From contig NZ_CP036271.1 in NCBI RefSeq assembly GCF_007745175.1, positions 5,840,314 through 5,904,313 on the forward strand: 64,000 nucleotides of DNA, read 5' to 3'. Positions 7,374-16,706 of the stretch are shown here, in pieces; positions within the stretch are counted from its first letter, which is position 1; each line of letters opens with the position of its first letter. A program made the position numbers and the translations under genes. This DNA is from Caulifigura coniformis (GTDB taxonomy: Bacteria > Planctomycetota > Planctomycetia > Planctomycetales > Planctomycetaceae). The notes under the pieces were generated by a model that saw only the letters and a list, made by a program, of their open reading frames with translations, searched no databases and was not told where the DNA came from.

Positions 7374-10142
7374 ATGCGCACGGAACGTGCTTCTCGGCTC
7401 ATCGCCGGCGCGGTATTGATGGGAGTGTTGATGTCGACGACGACTGCGGAGGCCGCCGGCCCCGAGCTCGTGACTTCGGTCGAGGGCATTACGGAATACA
7501 GGCTGTCGAACGGGCTGCGGATCCTGCTGTTCCCGGATCCCTCCAAGCCCCAGGTGACGGTCAACCTGACGGTGCTCGTCGGCTCACGGCATGAGGGCTA
7601 CGGCGAGGCGGGCATGGCCCATCTGCTCGAACACATGGTCTTCAAGGGGACGCCGACGTTTCCCGAGGTCCCCAAGGTTCTCAAGGAACATGGCGCGACG
7701 TTCAACGGCACGACCTGGCTCGACCGCACGAACTACTACGAAACGATGCCGGCTACGGACGCCAACCTCGAGTTCGGCATCCAGCTGGAAGCCGACCGGA
7801 TGGTCAACAGCTTCATCCGCAAGGAAGACCTCGAATCGGAGATGACGGTCGTCCGCAACGAGTTCGAACGGGGGGAGAACAGCCCTGAACGGATCCTGTC
7901 GCAGCGGATGATGTCCGCCGCGTATGAATGGCATAACTACGGCAAGTCGACGATCGGCAACCGGGCCGACATCGAGCGCGTGCCGGTCGAAAGCCTCCGC
8001 CGCTTCTACAAGAAGTTCTACCAGCCCGACAACGCGATCCTGACGGTGGCCGGCGACTTCGACCCGGCCAAGGCGCTGGCGTTCGCCGAGAAGCATTTCG
8101 GCGTCATCCCGCGGCCCGACCGGGTCCTCGAGAACACGTATACCGAAGAGCCTCCCCAGGACGGCGAACGGATCGTCACGCTCCGCCGCGTCGGAGACGT
8201 CGCGCTGGCGGGTGCGATCTACCATATCTGCTCAGGCGCCCACCCCGACTACGCCGCCGCCGACGTGCTGCAGCACATCCTGACGGCCGCCCCGTCGGGA
8301 CGCCTGTACAAGGGGCTCGTCGAGACGCGCATGGCGACCCGCATCGACGGCAGCGCCTACGCGCTGCACGATCCGGGCGTCCTCACGCTGATGGCCACGG
8401 TGACAAAGGGGAACGAACCACAGGACGTCCTCTCCCGATTGACGGAACTCGTCGAAACGATCGGCGAGGAAGGGGTGACTCAGGAAGAGGTCGACCGGGC
8501 CGTCCGCTTCTGGATGAAAACCTGGGAACTGGCGATGACCGACTCGTCCCAGACGGCCGTGCAGCTCAGCGACTGGGCGGCCCAGGGAGACTGGCGGCTG
8601 CTGTTCCTGTACCGCGACCGGCTGGAGAAGGTCACGCCTGAAGAAGTGAAGGCCGTCGCGAAAAAGTATCTCACGCGAAACAACCGGACCGTCGGACTGT
8701 TCATCCCGTCTGAGAAATCGGAGCGGATCGCGATTCCGCCGACCCCCTCGCTCGCCGAAATGCTCGGCGACTACAAGGGACGGGAAGCGATCGCCATGGG
8801 CGAAGCGTTCGACGTGTCGCCAAAGAACATTGAAACCCGGACGACCCGCGGCCGACTGGGCAGCGGGCTGAAAACCGCGCTCCTGCCGAAGAAGACCCGC
8901 GGCGAAACGGTCCAGTTGCGGCTGACGCTGCGGTATGGAGCGCCCGAGACGCTTGTCGGACTGAACACGGCAGCCGAGGCGCTCCCGACGCTGATGCTCC
9001 GCGGGACGAAGCTCCTCTCGCGTCAGCAGATCCAGGACCTGCTCGACAAGAACAAGGCCCGCATCGCGGCCTCGGGCTCGATCGGCGAGGCGTCGTTCAG
9101 CATTGAAGCGACACGCCAGACTCTGCCTGCGGTCCTCGAACTCCTCCGGCAGGTGCTCCGCGAGCCGACGCTTCCGGTCGCCGAACTGGACACCATCCGC
9201 AACCTGAAGCTCAGCAGCCTGACTCAGCAGCTGACCGATCCGCAGGCCCTGGCTCAGACGGCCGTGCAGAAGGCGCTCAGCCCTTATCCGCCGACCGACG
9301 TCCGCTATACGCCGTCCACGGCCGAAGCGATCGAACGCTGGAAGGGGCTCGGGCGCGACGACGTCGTGCGGCTGCACCGCGAATTCCTGGGCGGCGAGCG
9401 TGGCGAGTTGTCGATCGTCGGCGATTTCGACGTCGAGTCGACCCAGGTGCAGCTCTCGAAGATCTTCGACGGCTGGACCACCGCTCAGCCTTACGTGCGG
9501 ATTTCCCGCGCCGGCAGCACGCCGATCGCCGGGCGCGTCGAGAAGATCGAGACGCCCGACAAGGACAATGCGGTGTACTTCGCCGGAGAAGTGATTCCGA
9601 TGAAGGACTCCGATCCCGACTACCCGGCGTTCACGATCGGGAACTTCGTGCTGGGCTCCAGCGGCCTTTCCTCACGGCTGGGCGACCGCGTCCGCCAGAA
9701 GGAAGGCCTGTCGTACGGCGTGGGCTCGCTGTTCCGTGCCGGGGCGCTCGATGAACGGGCCATTTTCTCGGCCTACGCCATCACCAACCCGACCAACATG
9801 CCGAAAGTCGACACGGCGATCCGCGAAGAGACGTCAAAACTGCTGTCGCAGGGCATCACGGAGCAGGAGCTGGAGGCGGCCCAGCGGAGCTACCTGGAAA
9901 ACCAGAAAGTTCTCCGCTCCGATGACAGTCACCTGGCGAGCATCCTGAGCAGCACGCTCGAGGCCGATCGCGATATGAGCTTCTATTCGAAGCTGGAGTC
10001 GCACATCTCCGGGTTGACGACGGACGCCGTGAAAGCCGCGCTGCAGAAGCGACTCAGCCTCGACAAGCTGGTCATCGTGATGGCAGGCGACTTCGCCCGT
10101 GTGGAAAAAGAAGCGGCCGCGACGCCGCAGACGGAGAAGTGA
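7374..10142 (+). CDS. secreted M16 zinc metallopeptidase, two-repeat
   Basis: 922 residues, the length of a full M16 peptidase with four halves (catalytic M16, M16_C, inactive M16, M16_C). A signal peptide (about 1-28, ending AEA) indicates export. The inverted zinc motif HxxEH is HLLEH at 83-87, and the third ligand is Glu163 in RNEFERGEN, 76 residues on as the family requires. The second half (from about residue 480) keeps the late signature SSRLGDRVRQKEGLSYGVGS (about 765-784), which binds substrate in other members. It probably degrades peptides in the periplasm. The first codon ATG has AGGA about 9 bases upstream. Confidence 0.93.
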   Translation: MRTERASRLIAGAVLMGVLMSTTTAEAAGPELVTSVEGITEYRLSNGLRILLFPDPSKPQVTVNLTVLVGSRHEGYGEAGMAHLLEHMVFKGTPTFPEVPKVLKEHGATFNGTTWLDRTNYYETMPATDANLEFGIQLEADRMVNSFIRKEDLESEMTVVRNEFERGENSPERILSQRMMSAAYEWHNYGKSTIGNRADIERVPVESLRRFYKKFYQPDNAILTVAGDFDPAKALAFAEKHFGVIPRPDRVLENTYTEEPPQDGERIVTLRRVGDVALAGAIYHICSGAHPDYAAADVLQHILTAAPSGRLYKGLVETRMATRIDGSAYALHDPGVLTLMATVTKGNEPQDVLSRLTELVETIGEEGVTQEEVDRAVRFWMKTWELAMTDSSQTAVQLSDWAAQGDWRLLFLYRDRLEKVTPEEVKAVAKKYLTRNNRTVGLFIPSEKSERIAIPPTPSLAEMLGDYKGREAIAMGEAFDVSPKNIETRTTRGRLGSGLKTALLPKKTRGETVQLRLTLRYGAPETLVGLNTAAEALPTLMLRGTKLLSRQQIQDLLDKNKARIAASGSIGEASFSIEATRQTLPAVLELLRQVLREPTLPVAELDTIRNLKLSSLTQQLTDPQALAQTAVQKALSPYPPTDVRYTPSTAEAIERWKGLGRDDVVRLHREFLGGERGELSIVGDFDVESTQVQLSKIFDGWTTAQPYVRISRAGSTPIAGRVEKIETPDKDNAVYFAGEVIPMKDSDPDYPAFTIGNFVLGSSGLSSRLGDRVRQKEGLSYGVGSLFRAGALDERAIFSAYAITNPTNMPKVDTAIREETSKLLSQGITEQELEAAQRSYLENQKVLRSDDSHLASILSSTLEADRDMSFYSKLESHISGLTTDAVKAALQKRLSLDKLVIVMAGDFARVEKEAAATPQTEK

Positions 10143-10147
10143 AAGAA

Positions 10148-10442
10148 GTTCACCACGGAGGCACAGAGGACGCAGAGAAGAGGGAGATCGCGGCCTGGGA
10201 GGCGTGCCCCGGGTTGGTTGAGAGGGGAGATTTCGACACGAAGGCATCCTTCATAGGTTCACGAAGATGGAAAAATGGCCTTTGTGACCCTGATAAAACT
10301 CTTCGTGTTGTGGTGGTGATGATCGAGGTGGTGACAGATGCGTCCGCCACAACATTTGAAGGCGAGGAGTTCAGGGCGGAACTTGACTTTTACCCCCGCG
10401 ACCTCCCTTGTCTCCGTGCCCTCCGTGTCTCTGTGGTGAACC
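10148..10442. repeat. intergenic inverted-end repeat element, copy A
   Basis: The left end reads TTCACCACGGAGGCACAGAG and the right end reads CTCCGTGTCTCTGTGGTGAA, nearly its reverse complement. Inside are GGAGATTTCGACACGAAGGC and GAGTTCAGGGCGGA, both also found in copy B at 12521. It has no good gene, though a chance open frame crosses it. It fills the gap between the M16 peptidase and the HYExAFE gene. It resembles a non-autonomous dispersed repeat; copies C and D share only the ends. Confidence 0.7.
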
Positions 10443-10463
10443 GAGCCTTTCAGGAGTGACCCC

Positions 10464-10982
10464 ATCGCCATCCGGTCGAACCACTACGAGCTGGCGTTCG
10501 AGGCCTATCTGCGGGGGCTGAGGCGTCCCTACGTGGCCGTCAACGAGAACCGCCGCGCGCTGGCGGAGGAGATGTCGCTCAAGTCGATGGATTTCATCGT
10601 CTATGCTCCGGCCCGGCCGCATCTGCTCGTCGATGTCAAAGGGCGGAAGTTCGCCGCCTCCTCTGCTGGCGGGCATCCCTGGGAGAACTGGGCCACAGTG
10701 GACGACGTCGAATGCCTGCTCAAGTGGGAGGCCTGTTTCGGGGCCGATTTTCGCGCCGCGTTTGTCTTCACCTATGACGTGGACGCCGCCGCGGCCGAAG
10801 GGTTTCCCGAGCTGTTCCGGTTTCGCGACCGGGCGTATGCCTTTTACGTCGTGTACGTGAGCGAGTACCTTCATTCGATGCGGCAGCGGTCGCAGAAATG
10901 GGAGACCGTTTCGCTGCCGGCCGCGGAGTATCGGCGGCTGAGGCGGCCGCTGGACCAGCTTCTGAACATCACCCTGGGATAG
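10464..10982 (+). CDS. HYExAFE family protein, apparent ATC start
   Basis: 172 residues if started at 10464. The protein opens IAIRSNHYELAFEAYLRGL, which contains the HYExAFE signature that names this planctomycete family near its N terminus. There is no ATG, GTG or TTG in frame between the upstream stop (10437) and a GTG at 10533 that would remove the signature. AGGAGTG (10452-10458) lies at the right distance before the ATC at 10464. The body has VDVKGRKF and a later WENWATVDDVECLLKWE segment that recall nuclease-like alpha/beta folds, but the function is not established. It leads a probable operon with the small membrane protein and the ketoacyl synthase. Confidence 0.8.
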   Translation: MAIRSNHYELAFEAYLRGLRRPYVAVNENRRALAEEMSLKSMDFIVYAPARPHLLVDVKGRKFAASSAGGHPWENWATVDDVECLLKWEACFGADFRAAFVFTYDVDAAAAEGFPELFRFRDRAYAFYVVYVSEYLHSMRQRSQKWETVSLPAAEYRRLRRPLDQLLNITLG

Positions 10983-10986
10983 TCCC

Positions 10987-11229
10987 TTGTCGAGCAGTGA
11001 CGACCACATTCCGGCTCCGCGCGGGCATCGGACCGGCGGACCGGCATTGCCGGCCCTCGTGGCCGTGGCGGCGCTCGCAATTTCGGCGTTGCCGGCGCTG
11101 GCCCAGGCTCCCGCGCCGACTCCGGCGCCCGTCGTCATCACCCGCAGCCTGACGCTCGAATACATCATCGTGGTCGTGATGATCGGGGCCGCGCTGTTCG
11201 CGGTCTGCCGCTCGAGCCGGCGGAACTAG
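10987..11229 (+). CDS. small exported membrane protein
   Basis: 80 residues from a TTG at 10987, four bases after the HYExAFE stop. A hydrophobic stretch (about 22-40, ending ALAQA, signal-like) is followed by a Pro/Ala linker and a second hydrophobic stretch (about 58-74, EYIIVVVMIGAALFAV) with a short basic end. This suggests a single-pass protein with a cleaved signal peptide, or two membrane segments. It ends 14 bases before the ketoacyl synthase start. No family is recognised. Confidence 0.6.
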   Translation: MSSSDDHIPAPRGHRTGGPALPALVAVAALAISALPALAQAPAPTPAPVVITRSLTLEYIIVVVMIGAALFAVCRSSRRN

Positions 11230-11243
11230 AGGTCACAGCCGCG

Positions 11244-12500
11244 ATGTCTGGCGAGATTCGCCCGGTCGCTGTGACCGGAATCGGAATTGCTTCGCCCCTG
11301 GGACTCTCCCCGGACGAACATTGGGCCGGCGTTCTCGCGGGAACCCGTGCAGTCCAACCGCTCGCCTTCGATGCCCTCGAAGGTGACATTCCCCGACCGT
11401 CTGGCTGGGACCATTGGGCCGGCGCTCGGCTCGCCGGCAGGTCAATTCGATCGATGCCTCACTGGTTCCTCTCAGGTCTCTCGGGCGTACTGGCCGGGGA
11501 AGCGTGTCGGCGGGCCGGACTTGGTGATCTGCCGCCGTCCGTGCTCGGCCGCACTGGCATTGCCTTTGGAACCAGTAAGCCGGTGTTGACGCCCTGGTTC
11601 GAACCTCCCTTCGTCGACTGGGAAGGGCACTTGGATGATTGGGACGAGGAGCAGCGAGCCATCGTCTATCGGCTCTCGGGCCCGGCCGAGGAGATTGCCC
11701 GCCGCCGGGGCTTTCAGGGGCCTGCAGTTGCTCCTTCGGCGGCGTGTGCAACGGGCCTGGTTTCGATCATTCGAGGTGCCGAACTGATTCGCGACGGAGC
11801 CTGCGACCTGGTCGTTGCCGGAAGCGCGGACAGTTCTTTGCATCCCGCTTATCTGGCCGCCTATCGCCGCATGGGAGTCCTCGCGCCGGCCAGTGATGAT
11901 CCCGCCTTCAGCTGTCGTCCATTCGACGCTCGAAGGAGCGGGTTTGCCGTTGGCGAAGGGGCCGCAGCGCTCATTCTCGAAGACATCGATCGCGCGAGGG
12001 ACCGCGGCGCCACAATCCTGGCCGAGATCCTCGGGGCCGGGCTGACCTCGGACAACGACTCACTCGTCGAGGTCGATCCCACAGGCCAGTCGCTCGCGCG
12101 GGCCCTCCACGATGCGCTGCGAAGGAGCGGCGTCAGGCCTCAGGAGATTGACGCCGCGTCGCTGCACGGCACTGGAACGCGGCTGAACGATCTGTGCGAG
12201 ACGAACGCGCTGAAGGCGGCCCTCGGGGAGCATGCGCGGCGCGTCTCGTGCTTCAGTCTCAAGGGATCGATCGGCCACCTGATGGGGGCCGCCGGCAGCG
12301 TCGAAACGGCCACGTTGATCCAGGCGATGCAGCACGGGATTGTTCCCCCCACCGTGAACCTGGAACAGCCGGATCCGGACTGCGATCTCGACTACACGCC
12401 CGGCCAGGCGCGAACGCGCTCGATCGACATGGCGGTCAAGCTGTCGCTGGGCTTTGGCGGGACGTGCGCGGCGCTGGTGATCCGCCGGCCGGTGAATTGA
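11244..12500 (+). CDS. beta-ketoacyl-ACP synthase II-like
   Basis: 418 residues, normal for FabF-type condensing enzymes. The catalytic triad is complete: Cys168 in SAACATG, His308 in HGTGTRLND, and His345 in KGSIGHLMGAAG with Lys340. It condenses malonyl-ACP with an acyl chain in the cytoplasm. The stretch before Cys168 is more divergent than in housekeeping FabF, and no acyl carrier protein, reductase or dehydratase is adjacent, so a specialised lipid or polyketide role is possible. It is last in the run HYExAFE, small membrane protein, synthase. Confidence 0.88.
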   Translation: MSGEIRPVAVTGIGIASPLGLSPDEHWAGVLAGTRAVQPLAFDALEGDIPRPSGWDHWAGARLAGRSIRSMPHWFLSGLSGVLAGEACRRAGLGDLPPSVLGRTGIAFGTSKPVLTPWFEPPFVDWEGHLDDWDEEQRAIVYRLSGPAEEIARRRGFQGPAVAPSAACATGLVSIIRGAELIRDGACDLVVAGSADSSLHPAYLAAYRRMGVLAPASDDPAFSCRPFDARRSGFAVGEGAAALILEDIDRARDRGATILAEILGAGLTSDNDSLVEVDPTGQSLARALHDALRRSGVRPQEIDAASLHGTGTRLNDLCETNALKAALGEHARRVSCFSLKGSIGHLMGAAGSVETATLIQAMQHGIVPPTVNLEQPDPDCDLDYTPGQARTRSIDMAVKLSLGFGGTCAALVIRRPVN

Positions 12501-12520
12501 GAGCGGCTTGCCGGACGGCT

Positions 12521-12792
12521 CGGTTCACCACAAAGACACAGAGAAGCGGGAGATCTCGGGTTGGACGGGAGTGAGCTGGTGCGGTGGGGGGCGGAGATTT
12601 CGACACGAAGACACGAAGGGTTGGTAAAGGGAGTCCGATCAGATTGCGGGGGCCTTGGGGGGCATCATCGATCTGACTTCGTCATGCAGCCAGCGGCTTC
12701 CAGCATCCGGCCCGGGAGTTCAGGGCGGAGGCTGTTCGTCAGTCCGCGATCTCCCTCTTCTCCGTCCCTCTGTGTCACTGTGGTGAATCGAG
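12521..12792. repeat. intergenic inverted-end repeat element, copy B
   Basis: The left end TTCACCACAAAGACACAGAG mirrors the right end CTCTGTGTCACTGTGGTGAA. Just inside the left end is GGGAGATCTCGG, which matches GGGAGATCGCGG in copy A. The middle carries GGAGATTTCGACACGAAGAC and GGAGTTCAGGGCGGA, again as in copy A and in the same order. No gene is seen. It lies between the ketoacyl synthase and the terminator of the DUF1552 gene. Confidence 0.7.
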
Positions 12793-12826
12793 CCGTTTTC
12801 GAATCGACGTTCGTGAAACCAAAAAA

Positions 12827-12850
12827 AGGCCCGGCATTCCTGCCGGACCT
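12827..12850 (-). terminator. terminator of the DUF1552 gene
   Basis: A 10-bp stem with a 4-base loop (12827-12836 with 12841-12850). The single mismatch becomes a G-U wobble when read on the minus strand, and an A-run at 12821-12827 supplies the T-run. It lies 30 bases after the DUF1552 stop codon. T's also follow on the plus side, so it may work in both directions. Confidence 0.8.
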
Positions 12851-12879
12851 TTTTCGATTGTTCAGCAGCAGCCGAAGGG

Positions 12880-14214
12880 TCAGCTCAGGCCGGTCAGTTT
12901 CCCGGTGCTGTCGCCCATCCGCTCGGTGGAGGCTCCGACCTTGTCGAGCATTGCCAGGAACAGGTTCGTCATCGGCACTTCGCCCTCCAGCTGCATGTGG
13001 CGGCCGGTGGCGACGGCTCCGTTCCCCTTGCCGAGCATCAGGACGGGCAGGTCGTGGTGCGAATGGCGGTTGCCGTCGCTGATGCCCGAACCGTAGACGA
13101 TCATGCTCCGGTCGAGCAGCGATTTGTCCCCCTCTTTCGTCGCCTTCATGCGGTCGATGAAGTAGGCGAACTGATCGACCAGGTACTGGTCGATCCGCTG
13201 GATCTTCACCATCTTCTCTTCTTCATTGCGATGGTGCGACAGTTGGTGGTGCGCATCAGTGACCTCGACCTCCGGATAGGTCCGGTTGGAGCCTTCGCTG
13301 GCCAGCATGAATGTCGAGATCCGGGTGGCGTCGGTCTGGAAGCCCATCACCATCAGGTCGTACATCAGGCGGATGTGTTCGGTGAGGGTTCCGGGAATGC
13401 CGTCCGGCGCAGGCTGGTCCGGAAGCCTTCCGCGGTCTTCCGACGCGCGGTCGATCCGCATTTCGATTTCGCGGATGCTGGTGAAGTATTCATCCAGCTT
13501 GCGGCGATCGGTCGTCCCGAGCTTCGAATTGAGCTTGGCGCTGTCGGTGGCGACGAAGTCGAGGATGCTCTTGCGGTAGTAGTCCCGTTCGGCCCGGGCC
13601 TGTGCGTCGCGAGAATCGCCGAACAGCCGCTCGAAGGCCAGCTTCGGATTGATCTCCTTGGCCATCGGCTGCGAGGGAGACTTCCAGCTGATGTTCGACG
13701 AGTAGGCGCAGCTGTATCCCGAATCGCAGCTGCCCGCCTGCCGGCCCGATTCGATGCCGAGTTCCAGCGACGGCAGTTTCGTCTCCCGGCCGTATTTCTC
13801 GGCGGCAATCTGATCGACCGACATGCCTGCCTGGATGTCCGCTCCGCCCGTTTTCTTGGGCTGGCAGCCGGTGAGGAACACGGCGCACGACCGGGCGTGG
13901 TCGCCGGCGCCGTCGCCGTTCGCACGGCCCTTATCGTGGGCGAGGCCCGAGACCACCAGCATGTCGGAGCGGTGTTTCTCGAGCGACGTCAGCGTCTTGG
14001 GGAGTTCGAAGTCGGTTCCGGCCTTCGTCGGCTTCCAGTCGCGCATGATGGCGCCGTTGGGGAAGAAGACGAACGCCATTCGCGTCGGCGCCGCGGCCAC
14101 GGCCCCTTTCGCGGCGGCTCCAGCGAGGACGGTTCGCGGGAGCATCGCATCCAGAAACGGCAGTCCCAGCGAGGCGCCCATGCCTTTCAGGAAAGTTCGT
14201 CGCGGCAGATGCAT
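12880..14214 (-). CDS. DUF1552 secreted protein
   Basis: 444 residues. The N terminus is a twin-arginine-like signal (RRTFLKGMGASLGLPFLDAM, residues 5-24). The rest fits DUF1552: an early FFPNGAIMRDWKP segment, GDHARSCAVFLTGCQPKKTGG in the first half, and a late DRSMIVYGSGISDGNRHSH motif. These resemble the alkaline-phosphatase/sulfatase-like DUF1501 group. The family is almost always next to DUF1592-type cytochromes in planctomycetes, as here (57 bases downstream). The biochemical role is unknown; export and pairing suggest a periplasmic redox or degradative complex. Confidence 0.9.
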   Translation of the reverse strand: MHLPRRTFLKGMGASLGLPFLDAMLPRTVLAGAAAKGAVAAAPTRMAFVFFPNGAIMRDWKPTKAGTDFELPKTLTSLEKHRSDMLVVSGLAHDKGRANGDGAGDHARSCAVFLTGCQPKKTGGADIQAGMSVDQIAAEKYGRETKLPSLELGIESGRQAGSCDSGYSCAYSSNISWKSPSQPMAKEINPKLAFERLFGDSRDAQARAERDYYRKSILDFVATDSAKLNSKLGTTDRRKLDEYFTSIREIEMRIDRASEDRGRLPDQPAPDGIPGTLTEHIRLMYDLMVMGFQTDATRISTFMLASEGSNRTYPEVEVTDAHHQLSHHRNEEEKMVKIQRIDQYLVDQFAYFIDRMKATKEGDKSLLDRSMIVYGSGISDGNRHSHHDLPVLMLGKGNGAVATGRHMQLEGEVPMTNLFLAMLDKVGASTERMGDSTGKLTGLS

Positions 14215-14270
14215 CAGTGCATTCCTAACTGGGGATGAACTTCAAGGCCGCAACGCGCGGCTGGTCGAGG

Positions 14271-16706
14271 TCAACGGTCCGCCTGACGGGTCATCCGGAA
14301 CGGCTCGCTCTGGACGATTCCCAGGACGAGCGCCGAGAAACGTGACCCATTCTCCTTCAGCCGCTTCGTAATCGCGTCGATTGCGCAGCGGTCGTAGTAT
14401 TCTATTCCGCGCCCGAGAGCGTAAGTGAGCAGCTTTTCGGTCATGCAGTGGCGGAATTCGTCTTCCCGCGCCCGCAGGATCGACACCAGTTCTCCAGGTC
14501 CGCTGAAATGCTCGCCCGACGGCAGCTGTGCGCGGGCGTCGATCTCGTTGGGGCCGTCCTTCACCCGCCAGCGCCCGATCGCGTCGAAATTCTCCATCCC
14601 GAACCCGATCTCGTCCATCACCTTATGGCACGCCTTGCAGCCCGGGTCGGCGCGGTGCAGCTCCAGCTGGGCCCGCATCGGCAGGTTCGGGTTGGCCTTG
14701 GTTGTCTCTTCAAGGCCGGGAACGACCGGCGGCGGCTCGGGCGGCTCGTCGCCGAGAAGCGTTTCGAGCACCCACTGGCCCCGTTTCACGGGGGACGTGC
14801 GCGTGGGATAGGACGTGAGGGTGAGGATGGCCGGTTGCGTCAGGATGCCTCCGCGGTTGGCGTCCTTGAGTTCCACGCGCTGGAAGTCGTTCCCCTTGAC
14901 CCCTTCAATTCCGTAAATCTTCGCCAGCGACTCGTTGATGAACGTGTACTTGCCGTCGATCAGCGTGAGGATGCTGCGGTCGCTGCGGATCATCTCCTCG
15001 AAGAACATCTCCGTTTCGCGGATCATGTCCTCGCGGAGCTGCTCGTTGAACTCGGGAAACTGGTCTTTCGACGGCATGACATCTTCCGTCCGCAGCTTCC
15101 TCAGCGCCAGCCACTGCTCGGCGAAGTTCTTGATCAGCGACGCCGACCGCTTGTCGGCCAGCATCCGGGTCACCTGTTTCGCCAGGCCGCGCTCCGTTCG
15201 CAGTTCTTCGGCGCCCGCGGCCCGCATCAGTTCGTCGTCGGGCACGCTCGCCCACAGGAAGAACGACATCCGCGAGGCGAGCGAGTAGTCGTCGAGGATT
15301 CCACGGCCGTAGGCGTCGGTCTCACGAATGTTTTCGACGCGGAACAGGAAATCGGGCGAGACGAGCACGGCCTGCAACGCCACCTGCATCCCGCGTTCGA
15401 ACGACTGTCCTTTCTTCGTGGCCAGGGCCACGAACTTCGCATACTTGCCGACTTCGTCGGACGAGACAGGTCGCCGGAAGGCGCGACGCATCAGTGACTG
15501 CAGGTTCACGCGCGCGGCCACATCCTGAGACGTCTTCGCGTCAGGAGTCACCCGCACCACCTGTGCGTTTCGTTTCTTCAATTCCTCTTCGGCTCCCACC
15601 GGCCCCTTGAGCGTGAGCGATTGCACGTACAGGTTGCGGTCGAGCTTCTTTTCGGCGTCGTAGAAGTCGTTCGTGAAGGCCACGGCCAGCTTGCTTTCGC
15701 CGGCCGGCAGGTCGACATCGCAGGTGAATCCGGGGCCGTTCATCCGCCGGCGGACTTCGAACTCCTTCAGAACTTTTCCGTCCTGCCGCAGTTCCATCTT
15801 GGCCGGATCGTCGCCCGCCTTGTCGGCATAGGCGGCGATGGTCGCGGTGTACTTGCCCTCGAAGTCGACCTTCACCGGCACGATCAATTCGCCGTTCGAG
15901 GTCAGGATGCGCGTGCCATCTCCGACTTCGCGGGACTTGTCGTTGATGAACTCCGTTCCGCGGATCGTCCTGGTCACCATCAGCGATTCAGGGGTGACGA
16001 TCGCGCGGCTGACCACCTGTTCCGAGGCGTCGAGATACTTCTCGATCAGAAGCGGCGGGACCGTCAGCACGTCGCCGATGTTGTCGAACCCGTAGCCGAC
16101 GTCATCCAGCGGGAAGTCCTTCGCGGGCTCGAAGTCGATCCCCATCAGGTCGCGGATCGCATTGTTGTATTCCGCCCGGTTCAGGCGGCGGACCGTGACC
16201 CGGCCCGGATCAACCGGCTTTTTACAGTCGACATAGAACAGCGAGTCGTCCATCCAGCGCGAGAGCAGTTCGCGCTCGGCCTTCGTTGGCTGCTCGGAGT
16301 CGGCCGGCGGCATGTTCTCCAGCCGCACCAGCGCAAACGCCTTCTCCCAGGTTTTCCGGTGTTTGGCGATCCCGCCATCGAGCATGAGCTTGAGATCGAG
16401 GCCCGCTTCGGGATCGGTCCCGGAGTGGCAGTCGACGCAGTACTTCTCGAACAGGGGGAGGATCTGCCCTTTGACGTCGAACGTCGGGCGGGTTCCGCCG
16501 GCCGCCACCGGTCCGGGAGCCGCAGCGGCCGCCAGTCGATCGGAGGGACCGCCGGTCAGGGCGACGATCGCGGCTGCTCCGCAGAGAACGGCCAGTGAGC
16601 CAGCCATCCGCCACGACGCGGACGTCGCCCGGTGTCGGAACGAGTCGTTGGTCGGGCAGAGAGAATCTGCGCGCGGCACGTCGTTGGGCATCGAGCGGTA
16701 GGACAT
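14271..16706 (-). CDS. DUF1587/1595/1592/1588/1585 c-type cytochrome
   Basis: 811 residues from the ATG at 16706. An N-terminal hydrophobic segment (about residues 36-52) is followed by a haem motif CVDCH, then DUF1587 (VRRLNRAEYNNAIRDLMG), a carbohydrate-binding-like region, DUF1595, DUF1592 (ALQAVLVSPDFLFRVE), DUF1588 (TSYPTRTSPVKRGQWVLETL) with CKACH, and DUF1585 (LLTYALGRGIEYYDRCAID). This full order is typical of planctomycetes. It probably carries electrons in the periplasm. The start is uncertain: the frame is open to 16802, and a Met near the hydrophobic segment is also possible. It is first in a two-gene operon with DUF1552. Confidence 0.9.
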   Translation of the reverse strand: MSYRSMPNDVPRADSLCPTNDSFRHRATSASWRMAGSLAVLCGAAAIVALTGGPSDRLAAAAAPGPVAAGGTRPTFDVKGQILPLFEKYCVDCHSGTDPEAGLDLKLMLDGGIAKHRKTWEKAFALVRLENMPPADSEQPTKAERELLSRWMDDSLFYVDCKKPVDPGRVTVRRLNRAEYNNAIRDLMGIDFEPAKDFPLDDVGYGFDNIGDVLTVPPLLIEKYLDASEQVVSRAIVTPESLMVTRTIRGTEFINDKSREVGDGTRILTSNGELIVPVKVDFEGKYTATIAAYADKAGDDPAKMELRQDGKVLKEFEVRRRMNGPGFTCDVDLPAGESKLAVAFTNDFYDAEKKLDRNLYVQSLTLKGPVGAEEELKKRNAQVVRVTPDAKTSQDVAARVNLQSLMRRAFRRPVSSDEVGKYAKFVALATKKGQSFERGMQVALQAVLVSPDFLFRVENIRETDAYGRGILDDYSLASRMSFFLWASVPDDELMRAAGAEELRTERGLAKQVTRMLADKRSASLIKNFAEQWLALRKLRTEDVMPSKDQFPEFNEQLREDMIRETEMFFEEMIRSDRSILTLIDGKYTFINESLAKIYGIEGVKGNDFQRVELKDANRGGILTQPAILTLTSYPTRTSPVKRGQWVLETLLGDEPPEPPPVVPGLEETTKANPNLPMRAQLELHRADPGCKACHKVMDEIGFGMENFDAIGRWRVKDGPNEIDARAQLPSGEHFSGPGELVSILRAREDEFRHCMTEKLLTYALGRGIEYYDRCAIDAITKRLKENGSRFSALVLGIVQSEPFRMTRQADR

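Noticed and set aside
8232-9377. 381-codon minus-strand frame inside the M16 peptidase
   Set aside because: The peptidase on the plus strand has complete zinc motifs through this span; the minus frame is a composition artefact.
10139-10459. Open frame of 106 codons across repeat copy A
   Set aside because: It begins at the end of the peptidase gene and covers a non-coding repeat whose sister copy B does not keep the frame.
12997-14238. 413-codon plus-strand frame opposite DUF1552
   Set aside because: The minus strand holds DUF1552 with a Tat signal and terminator; the plus-strand product has no recognisable fold.
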